Below are positions 19,303 to 27,483 of a DNA stretch of 64,000 nucleotides, in pieces. The stretch is from Phycisphaerae bacterium (GTDB taxonomy: Bacteria; Planctomycetota; Phycisphaerae; Sedimentisphaerales; Anaerobacaceae), in assembly GCA_016782865.1 (NCBI GenBank), contig JADHXR010000002.1:50816-114815 (forward strand). The letters run 5' to 3'. Every line of letters begins with the position of its first letter. The first letter of the stretch is position 1. The notes beneath the pieces are model-generated. The model was not told the DNA's origin and did not search any database. It saw only the letters and a program-made list of their open reading frames with translations. Position numbers and translations under genes: made by a program.

Positions 19303-20118
19303 ATGAAGACCGAGCACATGAAGTCTGAACAAGAGTATTATGTCGATATTCATTGTCACTGTTTGCCTGCTGTTGATGACGGTCCTATCACAATGTCGGA
19401 GTCGCTTTCTCTGTGCAGGGCCCTTGCTGACGATTGTATAACCGACGTCATAGCGACACCCCATCAACTGGGACGTTTCAGCGATTGCAATGAAGCGGCA
19501 CAGATCAGAGACCAAGTTGCTGCCCTCAACGAAGAATTGGAAAGTAACGGTATTAGCCTTAATGTAGTACCCGGTGGAGATGTTCGGTTGGACGAAAGAA
19601 TGTGCCGGCTTATCGAGGCTGATAAAGTGCTCACGCTCGCAGATGGGGGTAAGTATGTTCTCTTAGAGCTTCCGCACGAGGTCTTCATAGATATCGAGAC
19701 ACTGCTCGTAGAACTTTCCTCTTTAGACATCCGGGCTATTATATCCCATCCTGAACGACACCCTATTATTGCAAGACGACCGCGAGTTTTACTGAAATGG
19801 CTTGAGCAATCAGCTTATCTTCAGGTGACATCTGCCAGCCTGCTTGGTGATTTCGGCACCCTGGCCCAAAAGGCTGCATGGCACTTTCTAAACTTGGGCT
19901 GGGTCTCGTTTGTGGCGACGGATGCCCACGATTTAGACGGTCGCAGCCCGTGCATGAAAGCTGCTTTTGGGTCTATTTGTGCCAGACTTGGAGGAGCAAT
20001 GGCCCGCTTGGTTTGTATCGAAAATCCGTTAAGAGTATTAGAAGGTAGGGATGTACTGTCTGCTCGTTCTATGAGTACAAGGAAGTGGATTTATGAAAGA
20101 GTGCCGAGCAACTCTTGA
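19303..20118 (+). CDS. CpsB/YwqE-type tyrosine phosphatase (PHP family)
   Basis: 271 residues from ATG 19303, with GGATAAGG as ribosome site; the frame is open further upstream only as a shadow of the kinase tail. PHP metal-binding motifs: VDIHCHCLPAVDDGP, VIATPHQLGRF, ELPHE, AIISHPERHP and FVATDAHDL. These are manganese-type tyrosine phosphatases that dephosphorylate the BY-kinase tail, so this protein and the upstream kinase form an on/off pair for polymerisation. The gene starts 4 bp after the kinase stop and overlaps the next gene by 26 bp. The C-terminal sequence (WIYERVPSNS) is coded within that overlap. Confidence 0.9.
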   Translation: MKTEHMKSEQEYYVDIHCHCLPAVDDGPITMSESLSLCRALADDCITDVIATPHQLGRFSDCNEAAQIRDQVAALNEELESNGISLNVVPGGDVRLDERMCRLIEADKVLTLADGGKYVLLELPHEVFIDIETLLVELSSLDIRAIISHPERHPIIARRPRVLLKWLEQSAYLQVTSASLLGDFGTLAQKAAWHFLNLGWVSFVATDAHDLDGRSPCMKAAFGSICARLGGAMARLVCIENPLRVLEGRDVLSARSMSTRKWIYERVPSNS

Positions 20119-22621
20119 CAAAACGAGGGTTCACTTGAACAGCTTTGACACAGCGATAGAATGGCTGCTGGTAGCGCTTCTGGCGTTTATGCCCCTTGCC
20201 TTTGGAGTGGTGCACGCATGGAGCGAAGAGGTCGTTATTGCTCTATCAGGCGCGGTTGTCGTCTGTTTCCTGCTCAAATTCCTGGTCCATCGCGGTCAGA
20301 TGCTGATTTGGAGCTGGGCCTATGTGCCCATAGGATTATTTCTGTTTGTCGCGGTACTCCAGCTAATTCCATTGCCTGCGCAGTTGGTGAGCATCATCTC
20401 GCCAAACACTGTGGCTTTAAGAACGGAGCTCTTAGGCGATCTGCCTGACGCTGACACACTGCTCAAATCAATGTCGCTTAGCTTCTATCCGAATGCCACA
20501 AAGCATGACCTGCGGCTCGTACTGGCGGTCGCAGCCGTCTTCGTAGTCGTCCTTAACGTCTTGCGCCGACCGGACCAGATAAAGCGCCTTCTAATGGCTA
20601 TAACCGTAATCGGTGGTGTCATTGCTGCTATTACCCTGGCACAGAACATTTTCGGAAACGGCAAAATCTACTGGTTTGTGCCCACCCGCTATGGCGGGGG
20701 CCATTCAGGTTCATTTGTCAACCACAGCAACTACGGGCAATTTATGAACTTGTCAATCGGGGCAGCACTCGGCTGGCTTTGCGTGAAACTACATGAAAGC
20801 TTTGCCGGCGAGAAGATAACACCGGCCGGCATCGCCGAGTACTTGTGTTCTGGTTCTGCAAAGTCATTGTGGCTGCTCATAGCAGTGATAGGTTTTTGTG
20901 CCGCATCGGTTTTTATCTCTCTGACCCGAGGCGGTATGGTCAGCATGCTTATCGCCATGACCTTTACCACACTACTTTTTGTCTCACGACGGTCTCTCAG
21001 GAGTCATGTCTGGATAATGGTTGTTATAGCACTTATCGCATTTACCTGCGTTTTGTACATAGGTTTCGATGCCGTCTATGATCGGCTGGCGACCCTCAGA
21101 GATATAGATAAGGCCGAATCCGGCCGGATGCAAATACTCAAAGACATTTGGGTTGCGTGGACTAAATTCCCAATATTCGGAACCGGACTTGGAACGCATT
21201 TGGTGGTTTATCCGATGTTCGATCGCTCAACGATAACTGCATTAGCTACACACGCAGAAAATGAGTACGCCCAGGCGGCGGAGGAAACCGGCTTGGTCGG
21301 TTTGGGCTTGTTGGTAATCCTCGGAATAATCATCTGGTCAAACTATGTGAGCACTATTCGTAACATCAATTTGCCCATTTGTTCGGCAGCATACGGACTC
21401 GGCTTTGGCATTTTGGCAATGCTTGTCCACAGCTTGAGCGATTTCGGTCAGCACCTTCCAGCAAATGCCATTCTATCCGCCATATTCTGTGCTCTCGTCT
21501 TGGCTTTGGCTCGGCAGGCGGAAAACCGGAACCCTGCCGCGCAAGCCGTCACGCCCTTTGGAAAAATCAGATGTTTACGTATGGTTGCACTTCTTGGCGT
21601 ATCTGGAATTTGGGTATGGGCCCTTATTGGTGCTAATAACTTCCGTATTGCTGAGGCCCATTGGGGAAAGGGCATTGATATAGAAGAAGGTCTTATAAGC
21701 AAAAGCTGGAAGGGGACAGACGCCGAGTATGCGGATTTGATTTCTCGCGCAGCGGCAGCAGTAGATTGTCAGCCGGACGATATTAGATACCGACACTGGC
21801 TGGGCGTGTATCGCTGGCGTTCAATCTGTCAAGTTACAAACCCCGATACCGGTGAAATCTTCATCACCGATGATTCAATGCCGACTATTCACGATATAGT
21901 TGCCGAGTTTCACAAGGGCCTCATGGTGTGCCCGACACACGGTCCGACCTACAGCATAGTTGGCCAAATCGAAAAGTTTATTCTCAACGACGACTCCGGC
22001 GCAGAGAGGATAAGAAAAGGTTTTCGGCTGGCACCATGTGACCCAGTAGCCTGTTTTGTTGCTGGCCGGCTCGATGTTCTGGAGGGAAGAACACAAGATT
22101 GTATCGCAAAATTCAAGAAGGCAGTGCAGCTTGACGGCAGCCTGTTCAAGAATGTCATCGACATATATGTCAATCAGCTTAGCCGGCCTCATCTGGCTAT
22201 TTCGGTAGCCGGAGATGACATTGGCCGGCTAACCCATGTGGCCAACGTTCTTGAGGACACACAGTATGACGACCTTGCAGAACAAACCCGAAAGAAGAGA
22301 AAGGATCTGTTTGAGGCAAAGTGTTCTCGGCCCGATGCTCCCGCCTCGGCGTTGATATCTTTAGGCAATATCTACAGAAAACAACAAAATAACCAGGCAG
22401 CGATAGAATGTTATCGTCAGGCTTTGGCGCGGGAGTACAGCCAGGTTTACTGGAGATTGGAACTGGTAAAACTCCTTGTCAAAATTGAAGAAATACCAGA
22501 AGCAATGACCCAGGCAAAGATATGCCTACAACTTCGTCCACAGCTCAAAGCCGCTGAAACGTTTGTCGCGAACCTTTCAGTCCACCCTGCTGTCTTAGCC
22601 GAAGAAATTACATCGCCCTGA
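20093..22621 (+). CDS. O-antigen ligase/polymerase family protein with TPR tail
   Basis: 842 residues, ATG 20093 with AAGGAAGTGG upstream. About 11 transmembrane helices fill residues 20-500. A large loop carries the O-antigen ligase/polymerase signature (FVNHSNYGQFMNLSIG, SLTRGGMVSMLIA, GTGLGTH, THAENEYAQAAEETGLVGL). From about residue 515 the protein is soluble and contains TPR-like repeats (ALISLGNIYRKQQNNQAAIECYRQALAR, LRPQLKAAETF). It should polymerise or ligate exopolysaccharide repeat units at the inner membrane. It is last in the export/kinase/phosphatase/ligase run. No glycosyltransferases or flippase are nearby, so the polymer must be started by genes elsewhere. Confidence 0.88.
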   Translation: MKECRATLDKTRVHLNSFDTAIEWLLVALLAFMPLAFGVVHAWSEEVVIALSGAVVVCFLLKFLVHRGQMLIWSWAYVPIGLFLFVAVLQLIPLPAQLVSIISPNTVALRTELLGDLPDADTLLKSMSLSFYPNATKHDLRLVLAVAAVFVVVLNVLRRPDQIKRLLMAITVIGGVIAAITLAQNIFGNGKIYWFVPTRYGGGHSGSFVNHSNYGQFMNLSIGAALGWLCVKLHESFAGEKITPAGIAEYLCSGSAKSLWLLIAVIGFCAASVFISLTRGGMVSMLIAMTFTTLLFVSRRSLRSHVWIMVVIALIAFTCVLYIGFDAVYDRLATLRDIDKAESGRMQILKDIWVAWTKFPIFGTGLGTHLVVYPMFDRSTITALATHAENEYAQAAEETGLVGLGLLVILGIIIWSNYVSTIRNINLPICSAAYGLGFGILAMLVHSLSDFGQHLPANAILSAIFCALVLALARQAENRNPAAQAVTPFGKIRCLRMVALLGVSGIWVWALIGANNFRIAEAHWGKGIDIEEGLISKSWKGTDAEYADLISRAAAAVDCQPDDIRYRHWLGVYRWRSICQVTNPDTGEIFITDDSMPTIHDIVAEFHKGLMVCPTHGPTYSIVGQIEKFILNDDSGAERIRKGFRLAPCDPVACFVAGRLDVLEGRTQDCIAKFKKAVQLDGSLFKNVIDIYVNQLSRPHLAISVAGDDIGRLTHVANVLEDTQYDDLAEQTRKKRKDLFEAKCSRPDAPASALISLGNIYRKQQNNQAAIECYRQALAREYSQVYWRLELVKLLVKIEEIPEAMTQAKICLQLRPQLKAAETFVANLSVHPAVLAEEITSP

Positions 22622-22802
22622 TGCTTTCTGGAAACTGATGAAGCCTTCAAAAGAAGGGTGAGTATTGAATGCACGTTGTGCAATATGCCCGGTTCGTACA
22701 CCGACGGGGACGGAGCCCGAACAAAACCGACAATCTGAGACGGCATGCAACGTTTTAGTTTTGGAAAGACTTGTTTGAAATAGCCAAATGGGAGAAGTTC
22801 AA

Positions 22803-23240
22803 ATGAAAGACTCATTGCCAATATTACTTGTGGAAGATGACAACATCGATGTAATTATGTTTAATCGTGCGCTTGGGGATTTGAATATCACAAACCGTCT
22901 GATTCATTTTGCAGATTGCAGGGAGGCTCTGGAGTATTTAGAAAACGAGGACAACCAGAAACCGTGGTTTGTCCTTGCAGATTTGAATACGCCCCAGATG
23001 AATGGCCTTGAATTTCTGAGGGCTATAAAGGCTCATGACGCATTAAAGCAAATCATTGTTGTCATCCTGAGCGGCTCCGATGATGAAGAGGATATAGCTG
23101 AGAGTTTTAGACTCGGTGTTGCCGGTTACATAGTCAAGCCCCCTGATTATGAAAAGCTTGTAGAAATGATCAGGACAATTCACACGTACTGGAGTCTTAG
23201 CGAATTACCGCGAGAAAGTGTAATATCTCAATCACGTTGA
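22803..23240 (+). CDS. Single-domain response regulator (Rcp1-like)
   Basis: 145 residues from ATG 22803, with GGGAGAAG seven bases upstream. A lone receiver domain: ILLVEDDNIDV acidic pocket, phosphoacceptor Asp in FVLADLNTPQMNGLEFL, Ser in VVILSGSDDEED, Lys in GYIVKPPDY. The inserted alpha4-beta5 style resembles cyanobacterial Rcp1-type regulators that act on hybrid kinases. It follows the polysaccharide genes by 180 bp, in which nothing was recognised. No output domain, so it would act by protein contact. Confidence 0.88.
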   Translation: MKDSLPILLVEDDNIDVIMFNRALGDLNITNRLIHFADCREALEYLENEDNQKPWFVLADLNTPQMNGLEFLRAIKAHDALKQIIVVILSGSDDEEDIAESFRLGVAGYIVKPPDYEKLVEMIRTIHTYWSLSELPRESVISQSR

Positions 23241-23325
23241 TAGGCGCCACAACCTGTCTGGTCAGCGGCCTGTTATTGGAAGGCAGGTCGCTGGGCATCT
23301 TTTGGGGAAAAAAGAAAGGCATGTT

Positions 23326-23466
23326 ATGAAGTTCGGGATGAAGTCCTTCGTTTGGTACGTTGTAGGGTTCATAAAGAATGAACTGGATCATCTGAAATAT
23401 GAATACAAAGATATAAGGTATTATACAAGGCGATTAACGCACCGCCTGAAACACCTCTTTTGGTGA
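23326..23466 (+). CDS. Possible 46-residue basic aromatic protein
   Basis: A short frame from ATG 23326 to TGA 23464-23466, with GAAAGG about 8 bases upstream. The product is rich in Lys, Arg, Tyr, Phe and Trp (MKFGMKSFVWYVVGFIKNEL start, then YKDIRYYTRRLTHRLKHLFW) and could form an amphipathic helix. No family is recognised and no neighbour supports it. It may be chance. The rest of 23241-23665 shows nothing clear. Confidence 0.25.
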   Translation: MKFGMKSFVWYVVGFIKNELDHLKYEYKDIRYYTRRLTHRLKHLFW

Positions 23467-23677
23467 ATCGTATAATCAAATACTCAAAAACGCAGTCCCA
23501 CTGGGAATGGCTGACAAGAATTAGCCATAGCACACAATTATACCTGGGCGTTTACAAGGATTTTGCCTGCTAAGAAACAAGGGATTTTCCCATGTACAGT
23601 CTCTCGCTATATGGTCGATTGACAAGGGAAAGTGCTGAAACAGTCTTATCATAGAGTCAAAGTAGATGAGGAAAACT

Positions 23678-23960
23678 ATGGGAATAAAAATATTAATCGC
23701 AGACAATCATAAGATCTTTCGGGAAGCTGTTGGTTCTCTGCTGAGCAATGAACCTGACATGGAGGTTGTCGGAGTAGCAGAAGATGGCCGAACTGCAGCA
23801 CAGCTTGCCCGAGAATTACAGCCGGATGTCATTACGATGGAGATTAGCATGCCCAATTTGAATGGTATTGATGCCACTCGTCTAATAACTCGTGAAATGC
23901 CCAAAATCAAGGCAATAGCTAGATAGCTAACCTCTGACAATATGAGGGGGCTAATCTAAT
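23678..23960 (+). pseudogene. Truncated NarL-type response regulator
   Basis: From ATG 23678 the frame is a close paralogue of the receiver coded at 11762 (shared IADNH start, AEDGR.A.QLAREL, PNLNGI.AT). It ends at TAG 23924-23926 in the fourth beta strand. After the stop the same frame reads LTSDNMRG, aligning to SAHSDKRSV of the intact copy, then frays. The HTH output domain is gone. It too has Glu in place of the phosphoacceptor Asp (TMEISMPNLNG) and Asp-Asn instead of Asp-Asp. Confidence 0.75.
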
Positions 23961-24089
23961 TGTGAGGTCGGGAAGAAATGGTGAAGAATACACTTATAAA
24001 TAAAGCGATCTTGAAGAATCAGAGGGTAAGGAATGCGGAAGAAACGCTATTCTTAAAGCTTCGCGTCATCGTGCGCTTGGTAAGCGTCC

Positions 24090-24470
24090 ATCGGACCACT
24101 ATAGAGTCATAGAACGCACCACAAAGGCTCTTTGAGTAGTTCATGAATGGGACTGCTATAGTGAATTTGTGGTCTCGATCACAATCGATAGACCTAGCGT
24201 CAAGCAATTTCCATCGATTCATTGATCTAGCAAGAGACCTCCTCCGTCTTGGTGGCAGCAGGCGGGTGACACAACATAAAACAGTGTTTACTGTACTGAC
24301 GTGAGGGTCGAAGACGTGGAGGGACTATCTGAGAGACAAAAGTAGTAGAGGCAGTGCCGGTACGGAACCGCCACAGTGCAGGGGTTTAGTCCGGCATTTT
24401 CGCGGAATTGCCTGGGGCAAACCCAGGATAAGCATGGCTCACCTCTCGTACTATCCTGCCGATACCTGGA
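24090..24470 (+). other. Non-coding, potentially structured region before gvpA
   Basis: No convincing gene lies between 23960 and 24652. Several perfect complementary pairs occur in order: CACTATAG (24097-24104) with CTATAGTG (24156-24163); ACCACAAA (24118-24125) with TTTGTGGT (24166-24173), interleaved with the first pair as in a pseudoknot; GGTCTC (24171-24176) with GAGACC (24234-24239); CCTGGG (24411-24416) with CCCAGG (24422-24427) around GCAAA; AGGATA (24425-24430) with TATCCT (24452-24457 region). It could be a structured RNA or leader for the gas-vesicle operon, or decayed DNA. No known RNA family was recognised. Confidence 0.35.
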
Positions 24471-24551
24471 CTATGTCAATTGTAAGCAGACAAAAAGATG
24501 AGTCAATTATGATCGGCGACAATATTGAGATTATAAGTCACTTACATCTGA

Positions 24552-24593
24552 GTGCATGTGCGTAGCATGCACGAGCATGTGCGTGGCACATGC
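24552..24593 (+). promoter_or_regulatory. Two tandem inverted repeats upstream of gvpA
   Basis: GTGCATG (24552-24558) pairs with CATGCAC (24566-24572), and GCATGTGC (24575-24582) pairs with GCACATGC (24586-24593) around GTG. The two palindromes share the core GCATGTGCGT and lie 60-100 bp before the gvpA start. This layout suits an operator for a dimeric regulator or two leader hairpins. No confident -35/-10 pair was identified. Confidence 0.45.
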
Positions 24594-24652
24594 GTCTAAT
24601 TTTTCTTTACTCTATTTAGTTTCTGCGAAAGCAGAACGAAAGGAGAACTAAA

Positions 24653-24859
24653 ATGGCAGTAGAAAAAGCAATTGGTTCAAGTAGTCTGGTAGAGGTGATC
24701 GACCGAATTCTGGACAAGGGCGTTGTAATCGATGCCTGGGTGAGAGTCTCGTTGGTCGGTATCGAGCTGCTCGCCATAGAGGCCAGAGTAGTTGTCGCCT
24801 CAGTCGAGACCTATCTGAAGTATGCAGAGGCCATCGGTTTGACGGCGACCGCTGCGTAA
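24653..24859 (+). CDS. gvpA: Gas vesicle major shell protein GvpA
   Basis: 68 residues, preceded by AGGAGAACT. The sequence follows GvpA closely: [20 protein letters not shown], then [33 protein letters not shown]. This small hydrophobic protein polymerises into the ribs of the gas-filled shell. The family length is ~70 residues, so it is complete. It is first in the locus. The 112-bp gap after it holds a short hairpin (AGG/CCT before a T-run near 24940-24957) that could partly terminate transcription, leaving gvpA the most abundant message, as in other gas-vesicle operons (inference). Confidence 0.97.
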   Translation: MAVEKAIGSSSLVEVIDRILDKGVVIDAWVRVSLVGIELLAIEARVVVASVETYLKYAEAIGLTATAA

Positions 24860-24971
24860 CGACGACACAGACGATTGAGAGGCTTCTTGCCGAGCCATCC
24901 TTATGCACCATGGCCGGTGGCAGAAAGCATGACTCGCCAGGAAAAACCTCTTTTTGGGAGCTTAAGATCAA

Positions 24972-25721
24972 ATGGAAGCGAAACCATCTAAAAAAGACTT
25001 GAAGAATGTTGTCGAGAGCATGCTTTCCTCTTACGAGATGAGGATTCAGAGTATCGGCGCCATCTTCGATACCACCCACAACCTTCTCCAGAGTTTTCAG
25101 GAGTCGTTCCTCGATACGAGACGGGAACGAGAAAGAATCAACGATCAGCTTAGGGAAAATCTTGCCCGGAACGAGTCTCTGCGCAAGAGCGATTTTGACA
25201 ATATGATGCATGAGATTCTCGCGGTCCAGGACAGGAGAGAGGAGCAGGTGCGAAATTTGCTGAATGGTTATCTTGACGGCCAGCAAAAGATGGCGAGCAG
25301 TCTAAGAAGTAATCTGGCAAAGATCAAAGAGGCTCTTGCCAAGGGGGAGACTCAACGAGTCAAAGAAGTCCAAACCACAATCAAGGAGGTCCTCGCCGAG
25401 CAGGAAAAGATTAAACAGGAGGTCGTTCTCAGGTTAAATGAGTTCCAGGAGGGACAGCATGAGATGACAGTGAGACTCAAAGAGCTTTTGGCCAAGGGCA
25501 GCGAACTGCGGCTTAGAGACCTCAAGCGAATGCTTGTCGAGTTCACAGCTCAGCGTAAAGAGCGGACGGCCCGGCGGATAGAGAGGAAGAAGGAGGTCCG
25601 GGACATGCTCGGCGGATTCAGGGATCAACGGCTGGAGAATGCCGAGGGGTGGGAGGCCATGCAGGAGAAAATGGCTCAAAAACGAGCCGATTCACATATA
25701 GAAGTTGGTGTAGGCGTGTAG
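24972..25721 (+). CDS. Coiled-coil protein, GvpC-like
   Basis: 249 residues, almost entirely charged alpha-helix. The N-terminus (SMLSSYEMRIQSIGAIFDTTHNLLQSF) matches that of the product at 26038 (EIIASYDMRIRAVGGLVKDTHKMLNEF), so the two are paralogues. Weak internal repeats end in LAKGE/LAKGS-R (residues near 115-125 and 165-180). Both end in VGVGV/VAVGV. The shape and position right after gvpA resemble GvpC, the repeat protein that lies outside the shell and stiffens it, but the repeat differs from the 33-residue cyanobacterial one. The role is therefore inferred from architecture and context. Confidence 0.75.
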   Translation: MEAKPSKKDLKNVVESMLSSYEMRIQSIGAIFDTTHNLLQSFQESFLDTRRERERINDQLRENLARNESLRKSDFDNMMHEILAVQDRREEQVRNLLNGYLDGQQKMASSLRSNLAKIKEALAKGETQRVKEVQTTIKEVLAEQEKIKQEVVLRLNEFQEGQHEMTVRLKELLAKGSELRLRDLKRMLVEFTAQRKERTARRIERKKEVRDMLGGFRDQRLENAEGWEAMQEKMAQKRADSHIEVGVGV

Positions 25722-25731
25722 GAGAACAAAT

Positions 25732-25980
25732 ATGAACGGCATCATAGACAAAATGACAACTGTTTGTTGTATGGAGGCACAAGCGCTGGGAATTGCAGTG
25801 GATACTGCTCAAAGAGCATTGGAGCAGGCGGAGGGGAAAAGAAAGACTGATAAGCAGACGGCAAGAGCCGAGAATATTCCGGACGATTTTACCGTGGACG
25901 CTGACGAGCGCCGTGGACCGGAGCGGCAAACCTTGGAACATGCCGTAATCGGAGACTGCGAACGTAAAGGAGTTGACTGA
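25732..25980 (+). CDS. Small hydrophilic protein in gas-vesicle locus
   Basis: 82 residues from ATG 25732 with AGGAGA upstream, 10 bp after the previous stop. The N-terminal half is helical with a paired cysteine (TVCCMEAQALGIAVDTAQRALEQAEGKRK); the C-terminal half is charged. No family is recognised. Good ribosome site and tight packing between the two GvpC-like genes support a real gene. Confidence 0.6.
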   Translation: MNGIIDKMTTVCCMEAQALGIAVDTAQRALEQAEGKRKTDKQTARAENIPDDFTVDADERRGPERQTLEHAVIGDCERKGVD

Positions 25981-26037
25981 GGTAAGCATGGGTGTTGTTT
26001 AAAAAGAATTGAGAATGTTTTGAAAGGAGAAGTAGAA

Positions 26038-26946
26038 ATGGGAATTGCAACTGATATGAAAAATCTTGGTGAGGAGATTATCGCCTCTTATGACATGCGC
26101 ATAAGGGCGGTAGGTGGTCTGGTGAAGGATACCCACAAAATGCTCAATGAGTTCCGAAAAGACAATAAGGAGCTATTTGAGGGCGTCCATGACATGCTTT
26201 CCGGGTTCCAGACAGAGCATAAGGAGATGTCTGCTGCTCTCAAGGCAGGCCTTGCAAAGGGCGAAAAAGAGCGTCTTAATGAGTTCAAGTCCTGGTGGAG
26301 TGGCATTGAGAAGGAAGTTCATGATCTGCTGGAAAAGTTTGCGCAAGAGCATACAGCTATGGCAGACGAACTAAGGAAGGCCCTTGCAAAGGGCGAAACA
26401 GAGCGTCTCAATGAGTTCAAGTCCTGGTGGGGTAGCATTGAAAAGGAAGTTCATGACCTCCTGGAAAGGTTTGTAAAAGAGCATGCCGCTATGGCAGCCG
26501 AACTGAAGAAAGCCCTTGCAAAAGGTGAAACAGAGCGTCTTAATGAGTTCAAGTCATGGTGGAGTGGGATTGAAAAGGAAGTTCATGACCTCCTGGAAAA
26601 ATTTGTAAAAGAGCATGCCGCTATGGCAGCCGAACTAAGGATGGCTCTTGCAAAGGGCGAAACAGAGCGTCTTGAAGAGTTCAAGCCCTGGTGGAGTTCT
26701 ATCCAAAAAGAAGTCCTTGATCGCTTGCAGGAATTCCAGACTGAGCGCGAAAAGATGGCGGCTAATTGGCAGAAGTTCACCAAGACCATGGATGCAAGAA
26801 GATCGGGAAAGATGCCGCAAGTTAAGGTTGAAGCCGGCGAGAAAGTGACGACCGTCAAGAAAGCAGTTGCCGGCAAGGCTAAGGCCAAGAAGAAGAGCCC
26901 AAAGAAGCGCACGAGCAGCAAGAAAAGAGTTGCTGTCGGCGTCTAA
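26038..26946 (+). CDS. GvpC-like protein with 44-residue repeats and Lys-rich tail
   Basis: 302 residues from ATG 26038, preceded by AAAGGAGAAG; a TTG at 26020 is the ribosome-site region, not a start. After an N-terminal segment shared with the 24972 product come three complete and one partial 44-residue repeats. Each has the pattern ERLNEFKSWWxxIEKEVHDL, LExFxxEHxAMAxELrxALA and KGE. The WW pair recurs in every copy. The last ~45 residues are a Lys/Ala/Ser tail (GKAKAKKKSPKKRTSSKKR) like histone-H1 tails, then VAVGV. Likely role: an amphipathic repeat protein bound to the outside of the vesicle. The basic tail may touch nucleic acid or acidic partners. Confidence 0.8.
   Translation: MGIATDMKNLGEEIIASYDMRIRAVGGLVKDTHKMLNEFRKDNKELFEGVHDMLSGFQTEHKEMSAALKAGLAKGEKERLNEFKSWWSGIEKEVHDLLEKFAQEHTAMADELRKALAKGETERLNEFKSWWGSIEKEVHDLLERFVKEHAAMAAELKKALAKGETERLNEFKSWWSGIEKEVHDLLEKFVKEHAAMAAELRMALAKGETERLEEFKPWWSSIQKEVLDRLQEFQTEREKMAANWQKFTKTMDARRSGKMPQVKVEAGEKVTTVKKAVAGKAKAKKKSPKKRTSSKKRVAVGV
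26269..26760 (+). repeat. 132-bp tandem repeats inside GvpC-like gene
   Basis: Units begin with GAGCGTCTnnAnGAGTTCAA at 26269, 26401, 26533 and 26665, exactly 132 bp apart. The first three are complete and nearly identical; the fourth diverges after ~90 bp. Near-identity at third codon positions points to recent duplication or ongoing gene conversion. Confidence 0.9.
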
Positions 26947-27002
26947 GCGTTTGTCATTAGGAGCCAACCAAAGGCTGGCGCGGCAATCTCATCCGTTAGG
27001 TT

Positions 27003-27046
27003 TTAGATTGCTTCGTCGTCCGCCTCGGCGGACTCCTCGCAATGAC
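27003..27046. repeat. REP-like palindrome
   Basis: The core GTCCGCC-TC-GGCGGAC (27018-27033) is flanked by ATTGC (near 27007) and GCAAT (27038-27042) in inverted order, with CTTCGTCG and CTCCTCG between. This is the usual look of intergenic REP-type elements. It lies in the 170-bp gap between the GvpC-like gene and the zinc-finger gene, where nothing else was seen. Confidence 0.55.
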
Positions 27047-27117
27047 AGAAGGGACGCTAAGCCGTCGTCGGCGAAGAGCCCGGAAAGTGTAAATCCAGAT
27101 TCAGGGAGGTATTAGTT

Positions 27118-27483
27118 ATGAGCCAGACAACATCTGCTATTGCCCGGACAACGTGCGCGTTTTGTAAAGGCAAGGGAAAAGACCCCTTTGACCTGTTGAG
27201 CGAGCTTGCCGCCTGTCAGGTCTGCGGCGGGACGGGCAAGGTTGAGGTTAAGGAGCCGGCGATCAAGTGCGCCTTTTGCAAAGGCAGCGGCGTGTACCAC
27301 AATACGCGGGTCACCTGCACAGTCTGTAACGGCAAGGGCATGGTTACAGCTCCCAAGGGCCAAACTACCCAGTGCCCTGATTGCAAAGGTGCAGGGGCGG
27401 CTTTTCATGGTGGAATGCCCTGTCTTAAGTGCAAAGGCAAAGGGATCGTTTCAAAGGCCAAAGAGGTCGCTGCGAAGAAATGA
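27118..27483 (+). CDS. Free-standing DnaJ-type zinc-finger protein (six CxxCxGxG)
   Basis: 121 residues with six CxxCxGxG boxes: CAFCKGKG, CQVCGGTG, CAFCKGSG, CTVCNGKG, CPDCKGAG and CLKCKGKG. DnaJ itself has four such boxes forming two zinc sites. Here six could form three. There is no J-domain and no substrate-binding beta domain. In DnaJ this region helps hold unfolded substrates and has disulfide activity. In this locus it may do so for gas-vesicle proteins together with the J-domain protein at 35199. A paralogue lies at 29302. Preceded by GGGAGG; overlaps the next gene by 4 bp. Confidence 0.88.
   Translation: MSQTTSAIARTTCAFCKGKGKDPFDLLSELAACQVCGGTGKVEVKEPAIKCAFCKGSGVYHNTRVTCTVCNGKGMVTAPKGQTTQCPDCKGAGAAFHGGMPCLKCKGKGIVSKAKEVAAKK

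Noticed and set aside
26269..26760. Regular 132-bp spacing considered as CRISPR or other array
   Set aside because: The repeats are contiguous, in frame and code the 44-residue protein repeat; there are no spacers.
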